Shown piece by piece: positions 15,001 to 27,500 of a DNA stretch of 64,000 bases. Both the position numbers and the translations under genes were made by a program. The stretch lies in NCBI GenBank assembly GCA_001643675.2, contig LSRY02000046.1, positions 1 through 64,000 on the forward strand, given 5' to 3'. The notes under the pieces were generated by a model. That model had not been told where the DNA came from, did not search any database, and saw only the letters and a program-made list of their open reading frames with translations. Every line of letters begins with the position of its first letter. Position 1 is the first letter of the stretch. This DNA comes from Monocercomonoides exilis (Eukaryota > Preaxostyla > Oxymonadida > Polymastigidae).

Positions 15001-18000
15001 GGAAAAAATGACTGAAAAGGGGTCATTCAGATAGACTGAAAAAATGAAAATATTTTTTTAAAAAAGAAAGAATGACCAGACAACAAAAAGAATGTGTGTT
15101 TGGGAGGTGTTATGACAAAAGTTAAAAAAGAAAAATAAAAACAAATTGCACCTTTCAAAACCTCGGATCGTCAATTCTGAGCAAAATCGATAGATTTTGC
15201 CTGCCAACACAAAAAAATAAAAATTTAAAAAATTGCATAAAAATAACTTACAAACCGAATTGAATGCGAGTTGCTGCGCAACGTGTAACAATTAGCGACA
15301 CACACATATCGCTCGCCTCCACCCCAAATGCTCACCCCTTTTCTGATAAAGAAGGAAAAATGACTGAAAAAGGGGTCATTCAGATAGACTGAAAAATGAA
15401 AATATTTTTTTAAAAAAGAAAGAATGACCAGACAACAAAAAGAATGTGTGTTTGGGAGGTGTTATGACAAAAGTTAAAAAAGAAAAATAAAAACAAATTG
15501 CACCTTTCAAAACCTCGGATCGTCAATTCTGAGCAAAATCGATAGATTTTGCCTGCCAACAAAAAATAAAAATTTAAAAAAATTGCATAAAAATAACTTA
15601 CAAACCGAATTGAATGCGAGTTGCTGCGCAACGTGTAACAATTGGCGACACACACATATCGCTCGCCTCCACCCCAAATGCTCACCCCTTTTCTGATAAA
15701 GAAGGAAAAAATGACTGAAAAAGGGGGTCATTCAGATAGACTGAAAAAATGAAAATATTTTTTTAAAAAGAAAGAATGACCAGACAACAAAAAGAATGTG
15801 TGTTTGGGAGGTGTTATGACAAAAGTTAAAAAAGAAAAATAAAAACAAATTGCACCTTTCAAAACCTCGGATCGTCAATTCTGAGCAAAATCGATAGATT
15901 TTGCCTGCCAACACAAAAAAATAAAAATTTAAAAAATTGCATAAAAATAACTTACAAACCGAATTGAATGCGAGTTGCTGCGCAACGTGTAACAATTGGC
16001 GACACACACATATCGCTCGCCTCCACCCCAAATGCTCACCCCTTTTCTGATAAAGAAGGAAAAAATGACTGAAAAAGGGGGTCATTCAGATAGACTGAAA
16101 AAATGAAAATATTTTTTTAAAAAAGAAAGAATGACCAGACAACAAAAAGAATGTGTGTTTGGGAGGTGTTATGACAAAAGTTAAAAAAGAAAAATAAAAA
16201 CAAATTGCACCTTTCAAAACCTCGGATCGTCAATTCTGAGCAAAATCGATAGATTTTGCCTGCCAACACAAAAAATAAAAATTTAAAAAAATTGCATAAA
16301 AATAACTTACAAACCGAATTGAATGCGAGTTGCTGCGCAACGTGTAACAATTGGCGACACACACATATCGCTCGCCTCCACCCCAAATGCTCACCCCTTT
16401 TCTGATAAAGAAGGAAAAATGACTGAAAAAGGGGTCATTCAGATAGACTGAAAAAATGAAAATATTTTTTAAAAAAGAAAGAATGACCAGACAACAAAAA
16501 GAATGTGTGTTTGGGAGGTGTTATGACAAAAGTTAAAAAAGAAAAATAAAAACAAATTGCACCTTTCAAAACCTCGGATCGTCAATTCTGAGCAAAATCG
16601 ATAGATTTTGCCTGCCAACACAAAAAAATAAAAATTTAAAAAAATTGCATAAAAATAACTTACAAACCGAATTGAATGCGAGTTGCTGCGCAACGTGTAA
16701 CAATTGGCGACACACACATATCGCTCGCCTCCACCCCAAATGCTCACCCCTTTTCTGATAAAGAAGGAAAAATGACTGAAAAAGGGGTCATTCAGATAGA
16801 CTGAAAAAATGAAAATATTTTTTTAAAAAGAAAGAATGACCAGACAACAAAAAGAATGTGTGTTTGGGAGGTGTTATGACAAAAGTTAAAAAAGAAAAAT
16901 AAAAACAAATTGCACCTTTCAAAACCTCGGATCGTCAATTCTGAGCAAAATCGATAGATTTTGCCTGCCAACACAAAAAATAAAAATTTAAAAAATTGCA
17001 TAAAAATAACTTACAAACCGAATTGAATGCGAGTTGCTGCGCAACGTGTAACAATTGGCGACACACACATATCGCTCGCCTCCACCCCAAATGCTCACCC
17101 CTTTTCTGATAAAGAAGGAAAAAATGACTGAAAAAGGGGGTCATTCAGATAGACTGAAAAATGAAAATATTTTTTTAAAAAAGAAAGAATGACCAGACAA
17201 CAAAAAGAATGTGTGTTTGGGAGGTGTTATGACAAAAGTTAAAAAAGAAAAATAAAAACAAATTGCACCTTTCAAAACCTCGGATCGTCAATTCTGAGCA
17301 AAATCGATAGATTTTGCCTGCCAACACAAAAAATAAAAATTTAAAAAAATTGCATAAAAATAACTTACAAACCGAATTGAATGCGAGTTGCTGCGCAACG
17401 TGTAACAATTGGCGACACACACATATCGCTCGCCTCCACCCCAAATGCTCACCCCTTTTCTGATAAAGAAGGAAAAAATGACTGAAAAAGGGGGTCATTC
17501 AGATAGACTGAAAAAATGAAAATATTTTTTTTAAAAAAGAAAGAATGACCAGACAACAAAAAGAATGTGTGTTTGGGAGGTGTTATGACAAAAGTTAAAA
17601 AAGAAAAATAAAAACAAATTGCACCTTTCAAAACCTCGGATCGTCAATTCTGAGCAAAATCGATAGATTTTGCCTGCCAACACAAAAAATAAAAATTTAA
17701 AAAATTGCATAAAAATAACTTACAAACCGAATTGAATGCGAGTTGCTGCGCAACGTGTAACAATTGGCGACACACACATATCGCTCGCCTCCACCCCAAA
17801 TGCTCACCCCTTTTCTGATAAAGAAGGAAAAATGACTGAAAAAGGGGTCATTCAGATAGACTGAAAAATGAAAATATTTTTTTAAAAAGAAAGAATGACC
17901 AGACAACAAAAAGAATGTGTGTTTGGGAGGTGTTATGACAAAAGTTAAAAAAGAAAAATAAAAACAAATTGCACCTTTCAAAACCTCGGATCGTCAATTC

Positions 18001-20650
18001 TGAGCAAAATCGATAGATTTTGCCTGCCAACACAAAAAAATAAAAATTTAAAAAAATTGCATAAAAATAACTTACAAACCGAATTGAATGCGAGTTGCTG
18101 CGCAACGTGTAACAATTGGCGACACACACATATCGCTCGCCTCCACCCCAAATGCTCACCCCTTTTCTGATAAAGAAGGAAAAATGACTGAAAAAGGGGG
18201 TCATTCAGATAGACTGAAAAAATGAAAATATTTTTTTAAAAAGAAAGAATGACCAGACAACAAAAAGAATGTGTGTTTGGGAGGTGTTATGACAAAAGTT
18301 AAAAAAGAAAAATAAAAACAAATTGCACCTTTCAAAACCTCGGATCGTCAATTCTGAGCAAAATCGATAGATTTTGCCTGCCAACACAAAAATAAAAATT
18401 TAAAAAAATTGCATAAAAATAACTTACAAACCGAATTGAATGCGAGTTGCTGCGCAACGTGTAACAATTGGCGACACACACATATCGCTCGCCTCCACCC
18501 CAAATGCTCACCCCTTTTCTGATAAAGAAGGAAAAATGACTGAAAAAGGGGGTCATTCAGATAGACTGAAAAATGAAAATATTTTTTTAAAAAAGAAAGA
18601 ATGACCAGACAACAAAAAGAATGTGTGTTTGGGAGGTGTTATGACAAAAGTTAAAAAAGAAAAATAAAAACAAATTGCACCTTTCAAAACCTCGGATCGT
18701 CAATTCTGAGCAAAATCGATAGATTTTGCCTGCCAACACAAAAAATAAAAATTTAAAAAAATTGCATAAAAATAACTTACAAACCGAATTGAATGCGAGT
18801 TGCTGCGCAACGTGTAACAATTGGCGACACACACATATCGCTCGCCTCCACCCCAAATGCTCACCCCTTTTCTGATAAAGAAGGAAAAATGACTGAAAAA
18901 GGGGTCATTCAGATAGACTGAAAAATGAAAATATTTTTTTAAAAAGAAAGAATGACCAGACAACAAAAAGAATGTGTGTTTGGGAGGTGTTATGACAAAA
19001 GTTAAAAAAGAAAAATAAAAACAAATTGCACCTTTCAAAACCTCGGATCGTCAATTCTGAGCAAAATCGATAGATTTTGCCTGCCAACACAAAAAATAAA
19101 AATTTAAAAAATTGCATAAAAATAACTTACAAACCGAATTGAATGCGAGTTGCTGCGCAACGTGTAACAATTGGCGACACACACATATCGCTCGCCTCCA
19201 CCCCAAATGCTCACCCCTTTTCTGATAAAGAAGGAAAAAATGACTGAAAAAGGGGGTCATTCAGATAGACTGAAAAAATGAAAATATTTTTTTAAAAAAG
19301 AAAGAATGACCAGACAACAAAAAGAATGTGTGTTTGGGAGGTGTTATGACAAAAGTTAAAAAGAAAAATAAAAACAAATTGCACCTTTCAAAACCTCGGA
19401 TCGTCAATTCTGAGCAAAATCGATAGATTTTGCCTGCCAACACAAAAAATAAAAATTTAAAAAAATTGCATAAAAATAACTTACAAACCGAATTGAATGC
19501 GAGTTGCTGCGCAACGTGTAACAATTGGCGACACACACATATCGCTCGCCTCCACCCCAAATGCTCACCCCTTTTCTGATAAAGAAGGAAAAATGACTGA
19601 AAAAGGGGTCATTCAGATAGACTGAAAAAATGAAAATATTTTTTTTAAAAAAGAAAGAATGACCAGACAACAAAAAGAATGTGTGTTTGGGAGGTGTTAT
19701 GACAAAAGTTAAAAAAGAAAAATAAAAACAAATTGCACCTTTCAAAACCTCGGATCGTCAATTCTGAGCAAAATCGATAGATTTTGCCTGCCAACACAAA
19801 AAAATAAAAATTTAAAAAAATTGCATAAAAATAACTTACAAACCGAATTGAATGCGAGTTGCTGCGCAACGTGTAACAATTGGCGACACACACATATCGC
19901 TCGCCTCCACCCCAAATGCTCACCCCTTTTCTGATAAAGAAGGAAAAAATGACTGAAAAAGGGGGTCATTCAGATAGACTGAAAAAATGAAAATATTTTT
20001 TTTAAAAAAGAAAGAATGACCAGACAACAAAAAGAATGTGTGTTTGGGAGGTGTTATGACAAAAGTTAAAAAAGAAAAATAAAAACAAATTGCACCTTTC
20101 AAAACCTCGGATCGTCAATTCTGAGCAAAATCGATAGATTTTGCCTGCCAACACAAAAAAATAAAAATTTAAAAAAATTGCATAAAAATAACTTACAAAC
20201 CGAATTGAATGCGAGTTGCTGCGCAACGTGTAACAATTGGCGACACACACATATCGCTCGCCTCCACCCCAAATGCTCACCCCTTTTCTGATAAAGAAGG
20301 AAAAATGACTGAAAAAGGGGTCATTCAGATAGACTGAAAAAATGAAAATATTTTTTTAAAAAAGAAAGAATGACCAGACAACAAAAAGAATGTGTGTTTG
20401 GGAGGTGTTATGACAAAAGTTAAAAAAGAAAAATAAAAACAAATTGCACCTTTCAAAACCTCGGATCGTCAATTCTGAGCAAAATCGATAGATTTTGCCT
20501 GCCAACACAAAAAAATAAAAATTTAAAAAAATTGCATAAAAATAACTTACAAACCGAATTGAATGCGAATTGCTGCGCAACGTGTAACAATTGGCGACAC
20601 ACACATATCGCTCGCCTCCACCCCAAATGCTCACCCCTTTTCTGATAAAA
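1..20650. repeat. Tandem satellite array, ~352 bp monomer, about 59 copies
   Basis: The window opens inside an uninterrupted head-to-tail satellite. The conserved box around GTTGCTGCGCAAC recurs at 150, 501, 850, 1201, 1544 and so on to about 20,569, with typical spacings of 343-356 bp, which gives about 58 intervals with a mean near 352 bp. Copies are nearly identical in their complex parts and differ mostly in A/T homopolymer length and CA-tract length, with rare substitutions (for example near 4085, 9203, 11484). Each monomer carries three dyads: GCAAAATCgataGATTTTGC (60-79 in copy 1), GTTGCtgcGCAAC (150-162) and AATGAC...GTCATT (240-261). Open frames of up to 186 codons occur on the minus strand but follow the repeat, change with homopolymer length and are not genes. 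A centromeric or subtelomeric satellite is plausible; the sequence alone does not decide. Confidence 0.97.
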
Positions 20651-20684
20651 AACGCGAAAGCATTTCGCGTTTTTTATCAGAAAA
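20638..20684. repeat. Perfect palindrome at the satellite boundary (22-bp arms, 3-nt loop)
   Basis: The left arm (20638-20659) begins with the satellite's own TTTTCTGATAAA and continues into AAAACGCGAAA. The loop is GCA (20660-20662) and the right arm (20663-20684) is an exact reverse complement of the left. The tandem array therefore ends in a fold-back in which the last bases of the monomer reappear inverted on the unique side. The stem would be very stable as a cruciform or hairpin. Confidence 0.95.
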
Positions 20685-23600
20685 GACGTTCGCATTTTGG
20701 ATGTCGGACTCGCGCAGAGCGTAAAATGAAGTTTCTTATCGTGATCTTTGTTAATATTTGATTACAGCTGTTTAATCATTTTCAATGATCTTTTGTATTA
20801 TATTTGTATGCTTTCTAAATGATCAAAAAATTTATTTTTCACATATTGAAATTTCAATCTATTAATAAATGAAATTATTTTTTTAAGTATATCTCACAGT
20901 TAAGTGCTAAATATCAATGTCAAATTTTCATAAATATCTACTTATTGAAATATTTACACATTTTTATTTTTCTAAATTGTTCATATTTGTGGAAATTTTA
21001 TTTGTTATACAATAATTCACTTATTTATTTTGTTTGAGTTTACGCAAAAATTTTTTTATTCCAATCTGGTTAATTACGAAGTGTCTTTTTCAACAACTTT
21101 CATTCATTTTCAATACATAAATCAACGAAAAATGTCACCTAATAATGATGTGAAGTCAGATAGAAAAAAAAATTTAACGATTAAAAATTGAATTTTTAAC
21201 ATAGAAAAATGGTTATGATCTAGATCAAACATTTTTTTTAAAAAATTTATATTTAATAAAGAAGAAGGAATTAGTGGTTGATGAAAAGTTACGTATATGG
21301 GTAATAATATGAGAGGAATTGATTGATATTAAAATCAGAAATTAATTGATTCAAATTGTGGAATGATATGTTAAATAAAATTTTTCTGTCAAAATTTTCA
21401 TAATTATTTTTAAAATATCTCGATAAATAAATTTTTCTAAGCCGTGAGACTTTACCAGAGTGTTAGTTGGACTATTTGTGAATTTTTGAAGTCAGGGTCA
21501 AAAATTCGAAAAATGAGAAATTTTCATTTTTCTGATTAAGTTGAATTTAGCTCAAGTTATTCATAAAAATAGAAAAATTGGTGAAAATCGGTTTTTATGA
21601 AAGTTGTGATCGAAACTTATGAAAACACAAAAGTTCGGATAATTCGCGAATAGTCCGCTGAATTTTTTCGGGCCAGATTGGTCTGGTTAGAGAGAAAATG
21701 TCATAAGAATATTTTAACTGAAAAAGTGGTGATCTTAGATCAAGGACCGAAAAATATGGGGTCTCAGATTCCTTTGATAATTGGCAGGTGGCAAGGACGT
21801 GGGCCCCTTATAAACATACTCGAATCTAAATTTTTTCTGTCGAGCGGTTGTGGCAGGGCAGTGCGGACAAGTTGGCCATTTTGACTGAAAAAATGAAAAA
21901 ATTTTTTTCTCGAAAATTTCAAAGTCGATATAAAATACGATTAAGCACATGAATACGACTTCTAATGTTGTATATTGACGATTTTTTGTTGGATACACTT
22001 ATTTGTAGTTTTTGAGTTTTAATCGAATTTTTGAGTGAAAATGTTCATTTTTGAGGTAAATCGAGTATAACTCCAGAAGTAACAGCCAGATAAATTTGAA
22101 ATTAATATATGATATATGTGCATATAGTGCGGTAAGAGCATGCATATGGGTGTTGGTGGTGGGGGTCTGGCAGGCGGTGCAGAAAAGAAATATATTTTTC
22201 ATAGTGACTGGGGGTGCTTGGTTAGTGAGGTCACAGAGAGTGAACCAGGGGCAAGTGGCTGAATCGAAACACATATGACCGGCACAGTAACCCATGCCCG
22301 GATGTGGCCAAACGGCGTTTCGATCGGCCCAGTGGTTGCTGAGAAATCCGATCGGCTAGTTGTTTTGAGTTCGGTTCTGATTTTTCACATAGAAAAATGA
22401 CTTGGGGGTATTGACTTGGTGATGCTGTGGAGTGTGAGAGGAGGGCAAGTGATCGGAGTTAGAGGGATATGTTGGGGAATGTTAGTGGAGGTAGGATGTG
22501 GTGCAATTACTAAGAGATTGGGTCAGCGGATATTCCTCCACACATCAATCAGTATAATTACTATTTGAAAATTGAATTTTTCTTTTATAATTTTTTTTTG
22601 AAAAAATTTATTGCAATGTTAAACCTGCCATTCAACTTTTTATTGCATTGCTTATCATATTATTAAACAAACTTTATTACTGCAACATAAAAATCCACTT
22701 TCGATAAATTGCAAATAAATAATATTGATCAAATCAAATTTTCATGTTTTAAAGATCCTATTTTGGAACATGTTGTAAATCAGTAATCTTCTTCGTCAAA
22801 CAAAGTAAAATCATCGTGCAACTTTTCTTCAGCAACTTTTTAACACGTAAATCTTCTATTTAACAGCTTATAACTTTTGGACTTGCATCTTTTTCCATAT
22901 ATTTCAGTAATCAAATAATTTGTGAATGATGCAAAAAATGTTGATTGCATACTCAATGTGCACTATTTCCGGCTGCGCAAATAAACATTCTTCTATGACA
23001 AAAGCATTTCTTCTGACATTCTTCCATCTTTGCAAAGAAATTCGTCAAAAATAGTTTAAGATTATCTGCTCATTCAAACCATGAATTATGATTCAAATTG
23101 AGATCGCTTTCGAAATAAGCATATACAGTTAACTTTCTTCAATTGTATTACCAGTTTGTAATATTTCATCTTTCTTTTTGTACATTATCTTTCTAATCAT
23201 ATAAATTACTATTATTTCCAGAGATTATCTTATATCAAAACATGAAACATTTTTAAATCATTTCTTTTCATTTTTATCTTGCTAATTCAATCTCATGAAA
23301 AGAAAAATTTTTCTTTTGTTGAGTACAAACAGTTTCAATAATTTAATTCATTGAAATTGTTTGAAAGCAGATAATATTCCAGTAACATATAAGCTATAAA
23401 TAATAATTCATGATAATTTGCAAGCATATTCACATATTTTACGCTCAATAAGATTGGCATTGACTTTCAATTGAATTGTATCACTTTTATTTTGAATTCA
23501 ATTACCAAGTTTCCGCTTCATTTGATAATCTTTAGTTTTCATTCATATTTAATGAAGAACAATATCTTTATTTCCATCATTAGAAACTTTCGCAAGTTAT

Positions 23601-24938
23601 TCAATTTCGTTGAGAAAGTTATAAAACTTCATTTTTGTTTGCCAAACTCTTTATTTTTAGTTTTTATTTGTTTTAATATTTCGTTTCAAAAATGCTCAAT
23701 AAGAAACATAACAATTATGAACTTTCACCGTTAAAACAATCGTAAATTGTTAACCTTCTGAATTTCATTTTCAGATGATGTTTTCACAGAATTTTAAAAA
23801 ACAAATGAACGAAAATCTCATTCCAATAATGAATCAAAATATTTCTGTATGCATCTTATTAAATTGGAGATATTAATGAACATTCTTTTCAAAAATTTAT
23901 TTGAAAAAAGTGAAATTTCCTTTCATCCGATCATGTTTTCCATTGTCAATTTATGAAAATGTCAAAAACCTTGCTCCTTCTTTACTAAATCTAACAAACA
24001 CTGCAGTAATCTAGACTAAATGCATAACAAATAGTTGCAAAAGCTGATTAGTGTGCTTCTGTAAATTTACTCTGCTTTTAATCCAACAAATTTTTCCTCA
24101 ACGAAAATCAATACTTGGCAAAAATGGAAAAGTTTTCATTGAAAATATCATTTCTGGATGCATGGCAAAGATCATTCCCAAGTATTCCCTTCAAGCGTGT
24201 TTGTTGTTTCACCGAAGTTGAACTTCTTCTTCATGTAATTATCCATATTTCTTCTTTGACACGAACGTTCATAATCTTACTGATAATGACAAAGATCTAA
24301 ATGAATTTGTATCAAACTTTATATTATGTGTTCATGCTTTTTTGCTTATTTTCTTTGTTCAACTTTTCTCAGCGATGGATTTACAAAACTTCAATCTTCA
24401 TCTAGTTTTGTATATTGCTTCCGCATTCAACGAAAAACTGAAACACTTCACCTTTCGATTTCAATTGTCATATCGCTTTTTTTCTTTTTGCAATAAATTT
24501 CTTTGCAATTAACATTTCTCTTTCAAAACAATAAAATTATTAAACAAACCTTTCTAAATAGTCCACCTTTGTTAATAGATAATTCCTTTCGAAAAACTTT
24601 GTAAATAACACTAATTTATTTTGTTCTTTCCAGAATTGAACGATTCCATCGAATTCCTTTTATTTGACAAGAAGCATTCAATTATTCTCTTTTTGTTCAT
24701 TCTTGACTGAACAAAATGATTGAATTTTCAATATTCATCTGTGACGTATTTCATTTCTAAAATATACTTTGATTTTCTGTTCATTTTTAACAGAACCTTT
24801 CTCGAACAGTCAAGTTTTCCATTTCTTGCTTTTGAAAGTGTATGTAATATTTTCATTGACAATATTTGATGTGAATGATAAAAATATTTAAAATGGAGCA
24901 AGCCTGTCAGCAGATTAATTTCAATAAAGGCAAAAAAT
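20685..24938. other. AT-rich stretch without recognisable genes
   Basis: No frame here resembles a known protein; open frames are short and strongly AT-biased. A subregion from about 21,660 to 22,560 is richer in G and C and contains an inverted repeat CGATCGG (22321-22327) / CCGATCG (22348-22354). Near 21,883 a short piece (GACTGAAAAAATGAAAA) resembles part of the satellite monomer. I see no tRNA or other structured RNA that I can support. Confidence 0.6.
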
Positions 24939-26051
24939 TCAATTTCCAGAACGTCTTTTCAATTTCTTCTCTTTGCAATTAACAACAGAAGAAGATGATG
25001 TTTTCTTTGACAACTCTTCAAGCGACTTCTTTTTCTTTGTGAACGAGTCCGATTTATTTCTGTAACTTGCACGGATTAACTCATCAGCAGCATTCAGATC
25101 TTCATCTTCGTCATCAACTATGCTTATCGTTAAATCATTGTTCATCTGCTCATTATCGCAACACACTTCTTCTTCGTTTCTATCATCTTCATCGTCTTCT
25201 CTGCTGTCTTCGCATTTGATTTCCTTCCATTCACTTGAATCCGAGCAACTTTCAGAATCATCAACATCTTCGGATTCACTTGACTCATTTCTTTGTAAAC
25301 TGCAGTCATTCGCATCATCCTTTATGACTTTTATTGCGTGAGTATTATTTTCCTTGGCATCGTTCTCATCCTCGTCATCATGTATTATTTTCAAACAATG
25401 CAACACTTCGTCCCTGGAATATTCTGGGTGCCTTCGCCACTGCTTCTTTTGCAAGTTTCGCCAACGATCTTTAAGATCCTGACCACTTCTTCCATCGAAT
25501 TGAAGCGACATGTCGCACCATCTCATTTTTTGCTGCTTACACCTTCTGAGCAGCTCATCTTCTTCCTTTGTGAAGAATCTTCTTTTCTTTTGCTTCTTTT
25601 TCACCTTTATGGCATTGGAACTTGTGGAATTTTTGTTGTTCATAAGTAATCTATTTGGAAGTTGATACGGGTTGTCTGATATAACTTCAACAGATGATGG
25701 TGAAGAAGAAGAACTTGAAGTTGCACTGCTGGAAGATTGTGTTGAAGATGATGATGTGCATTCTTGGTTTGATTGTTTTCCTTCTCCATCTGAGTTCGTG
25801 TTTGTGGATTCGCTCCCTTCAGTGTTTTCGCTTTGACCCTGTGACTCTTCATCGGATTGTTGAATTGAGAGATCATTTTCATTTGAAGATGATGTGCAGT
25901 TGGATGATGCTTCTTGAGGGAAACTGCCTTTTAAATCTAGACTGCGTCTCACAGGATAATCACTTAGATTAACAAAATCATCAACCAAATTGTCAAGATT
26001 AGCTAATGATTTTGACAATTTACAAACCACGTCTTGTCGAATGATTTTCAT
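24939..26051 (-). CDS. Myb/SANT-domain protein with a telobox-like motif (possibly the C-terminal part of a recombinase ORF)
   Basis: The protein is about 370 residues from the first ATG (26049-26051), and the same frame stays open upstream to a stop at 26163-26165. A serine-rich stretch is followed by a basic patch (KVKKKQKKRR) and a Myb/SANT domain of about 50 residues that starts RRFFTKEEDELLRR and ends GRSGQDLKDRWRNL. The last part matches the telobox LKDRWRN of TRF-type double-strand telomere-binding proteins, coded near 25,460-25,500. The C-terminal third is highly acidic, then basic. The frame ends in TGA. The open frame upstream of the ATG reads RALKENDFHTIR and joins, through one frameshift near 26,090, the C-terminal tail of the tyrosine recombinase upstream. 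It may therefore be part of one long element ORF rather than an independent host gene. Function as a telomere-repeat binder is inferred from the motif. Confidence 0.65.
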   Translation of the reverse strand: MKIIRQDVVCKLSKSLANLDNLVDDFVNLSDYPVRRSLDLKGSFPQEASSNCTSSSNENDLSIQQSDEESQGQSENTEGSESTNTNSDGEGKQSNQECTSSSSTQSSSSATSSSSSSPSSVEVISDNPYQLPNRLLMNNKNSTSSNAIKVKKKQKKRRFFTKEEDELLRRCKQQKMRWCDMSLQFDGRSGQDLKDRWRNLQKKQWRRHPEYSRDEVLHCLKIIHDDEDENDAKENNTHAIKVIKDDANDCSLQRNESSESEDVDDSESCSDSSEWKEIKCEDSREDDEDDRNEEEVCCDNEQMNNDLTISIVDDEDEDLNAADELIRASYRNKSDSFTKKKKSLEELSKKTSSSSVVNCKEKKLKRRSGN

Positions 26052-27500
26052 TCTTATCGTGTGAAAGTCATTTTCCTTCAAAGCTCTAAAAGAAGACTTT
26101 TCTTTTTGGTGAATGCACGCTTTGCTCTCAAGGAAAGGTTTTCGTTCTTGTCGATATAAGCTTTAGCACATTTCTTCCATTGGTTTCGAATTTCCCTTTC
26201 ACCATCTTCCAAGTGCTTCATTGCATCATTGAAATGATCATTCACTGCATTTCTAAATGTCTGAAATTGTTCTTTGATTGTTCTTTTGGGTCTGACAACT
26301 TGATACTATGATATGCAGCGATAGAAGTTAGAGCCAGATCTATTACAGTATCTCCAGGCTTGGGATTCACTAATCTGGAGCATACCGTTATTTTCTTGGA
26401 GGTATTTCTGACGTAAGTTAACTGAGCCCTGCCAAATGGGACCCAGTCAGCGACGTAAGCAGTGTGTTCAAGTATCCCTCTTAACTTTTCTTCATCTGTT
26501 CCGGCTACCATAATTGCAGTACAGATGAAGCCTGCCCTTAAGGAGTGAAAAGAAAAGAGTTTACAAGGGTACCCTGCTTGCTCTGATCTTTTTCTGAACC
26601 TTAAGGACATTGCTGCTGGGCTCATGTCCCACAGCTTTTTCGACAACACATTCTTCGGCCACTTTTGTCTCGTTTTCAAAGATAGATGGTGGTTAACCTG
26701 CAAATGACGCTCAAGCCAATAAACAGGATCTCTGACTTGTTCATGTAAGCTGGTATGAGCAAATCTTCCTTCGATCGTTACAGAGTGGTTAGAGTTTGGA
26801 TGTCCCTTCAGCCTTCTCAATCTGATTTCAACCAAGATGCACTCAGCGTGTAAATCCGAAATTGTTACGTTTTTAACATCCTCTAAAAAACGTTTGCACA
26901 TGTAATTGACCTAGCTCCGCAGTGAACAGCAAATAGAAAAAGAGAACAATCAAAATCAAAAAACATATTACCAGAATTGCTTCTTTCAATGATAAGGGCT
27001 ACATCGTCAAGCAGTGCCGCTTCTTTTCCTTCTCCTTCCCTTTTGTAGCATCCGCTTTTTCTGACAGAAGAAAAAGCAGATCGAATCTGTTAATTTAAGC
27101 TCACTGGAAAAGTCGAATTCTTTCGTTTGTTGAAGATGTTGTGATTTTAAAGATGGAATGACAACATTTTCAACACTTTTAATAGAATATAAACATTCAA
27201 TGCAGAGAAATTGAATGAATGAAGAGATTGTTGATGATTGTATTGGAAAAGGTTGGCTTTTAAGCAATTTCGCATATGGAACGTAAAGTTTTTCAGCCCA
27301 TTTATATTTGCGATGGAGAGAAGGAGATAGAATTGTAACTTGTTGAGAATAACGTTGTAATGTAAGCGGTTTGCTTTTTTTTTAAGGTTTTTTGTAATTT
27401 TGTCTCCCTTTTTGTTGCTATCCCGCATTCAGCAAAAACTCATCCCAGTTTGAAGGCATTTCGAAATATGGTTTGTCCAATTCTTCAGCTTCTTTATCTT
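26052..27500 (-). pseudogene. Decayed tyrosine recombinase (Crypton-like), several frameshifts
   Basis: Read on the minus strand in shifting frames, this region spells a whole tyrosine recombinase. A core-binding-type helical domain lies at about 27,390-27,070 (includes SLHRKYKWAEKLYVPYAKLL). Box I, with AVHCGARSITCANV and its catalytic Arg, is at about 26,950-26,905. The beta2-beta3 Lys region (RRLKGHPNSN) follows in the ORF 26242-26901, then box II HSLR (in FSFHSLRAGF), the LEH histidine and the likely nucleophile Tyr in QLTYVR. A basic helical tail at about 26,300-26,085 includes EREIRNQWKKCAKAYIDKNE. Frameshifts fall near 27,420-27,375 (A9 run), 27,080, 27,005, 26,897 (T6 run), 26,300 and 26,090. 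No reverse transcriptase is seen, which argues against a DIRS/Ngaro element. An ATG exon at about 27,600-27,686 could be its start but is unproven. Some shifts could be homopolymer sequencing errors. Confidence 0.7.

Noticed and set aside
1-20650. CRISPR array
   Set aside because: Units are ~352 bp and directly adjacent, with no variable spacers, and the genome is eukaryotic.
22321-22354. CGATCGG/CCGATCG inverted repeat as an operator or element end
   Set aside because: Arms are only 7 bp, there is no neighbouring gene and no second copy; recorded as minor structure only.
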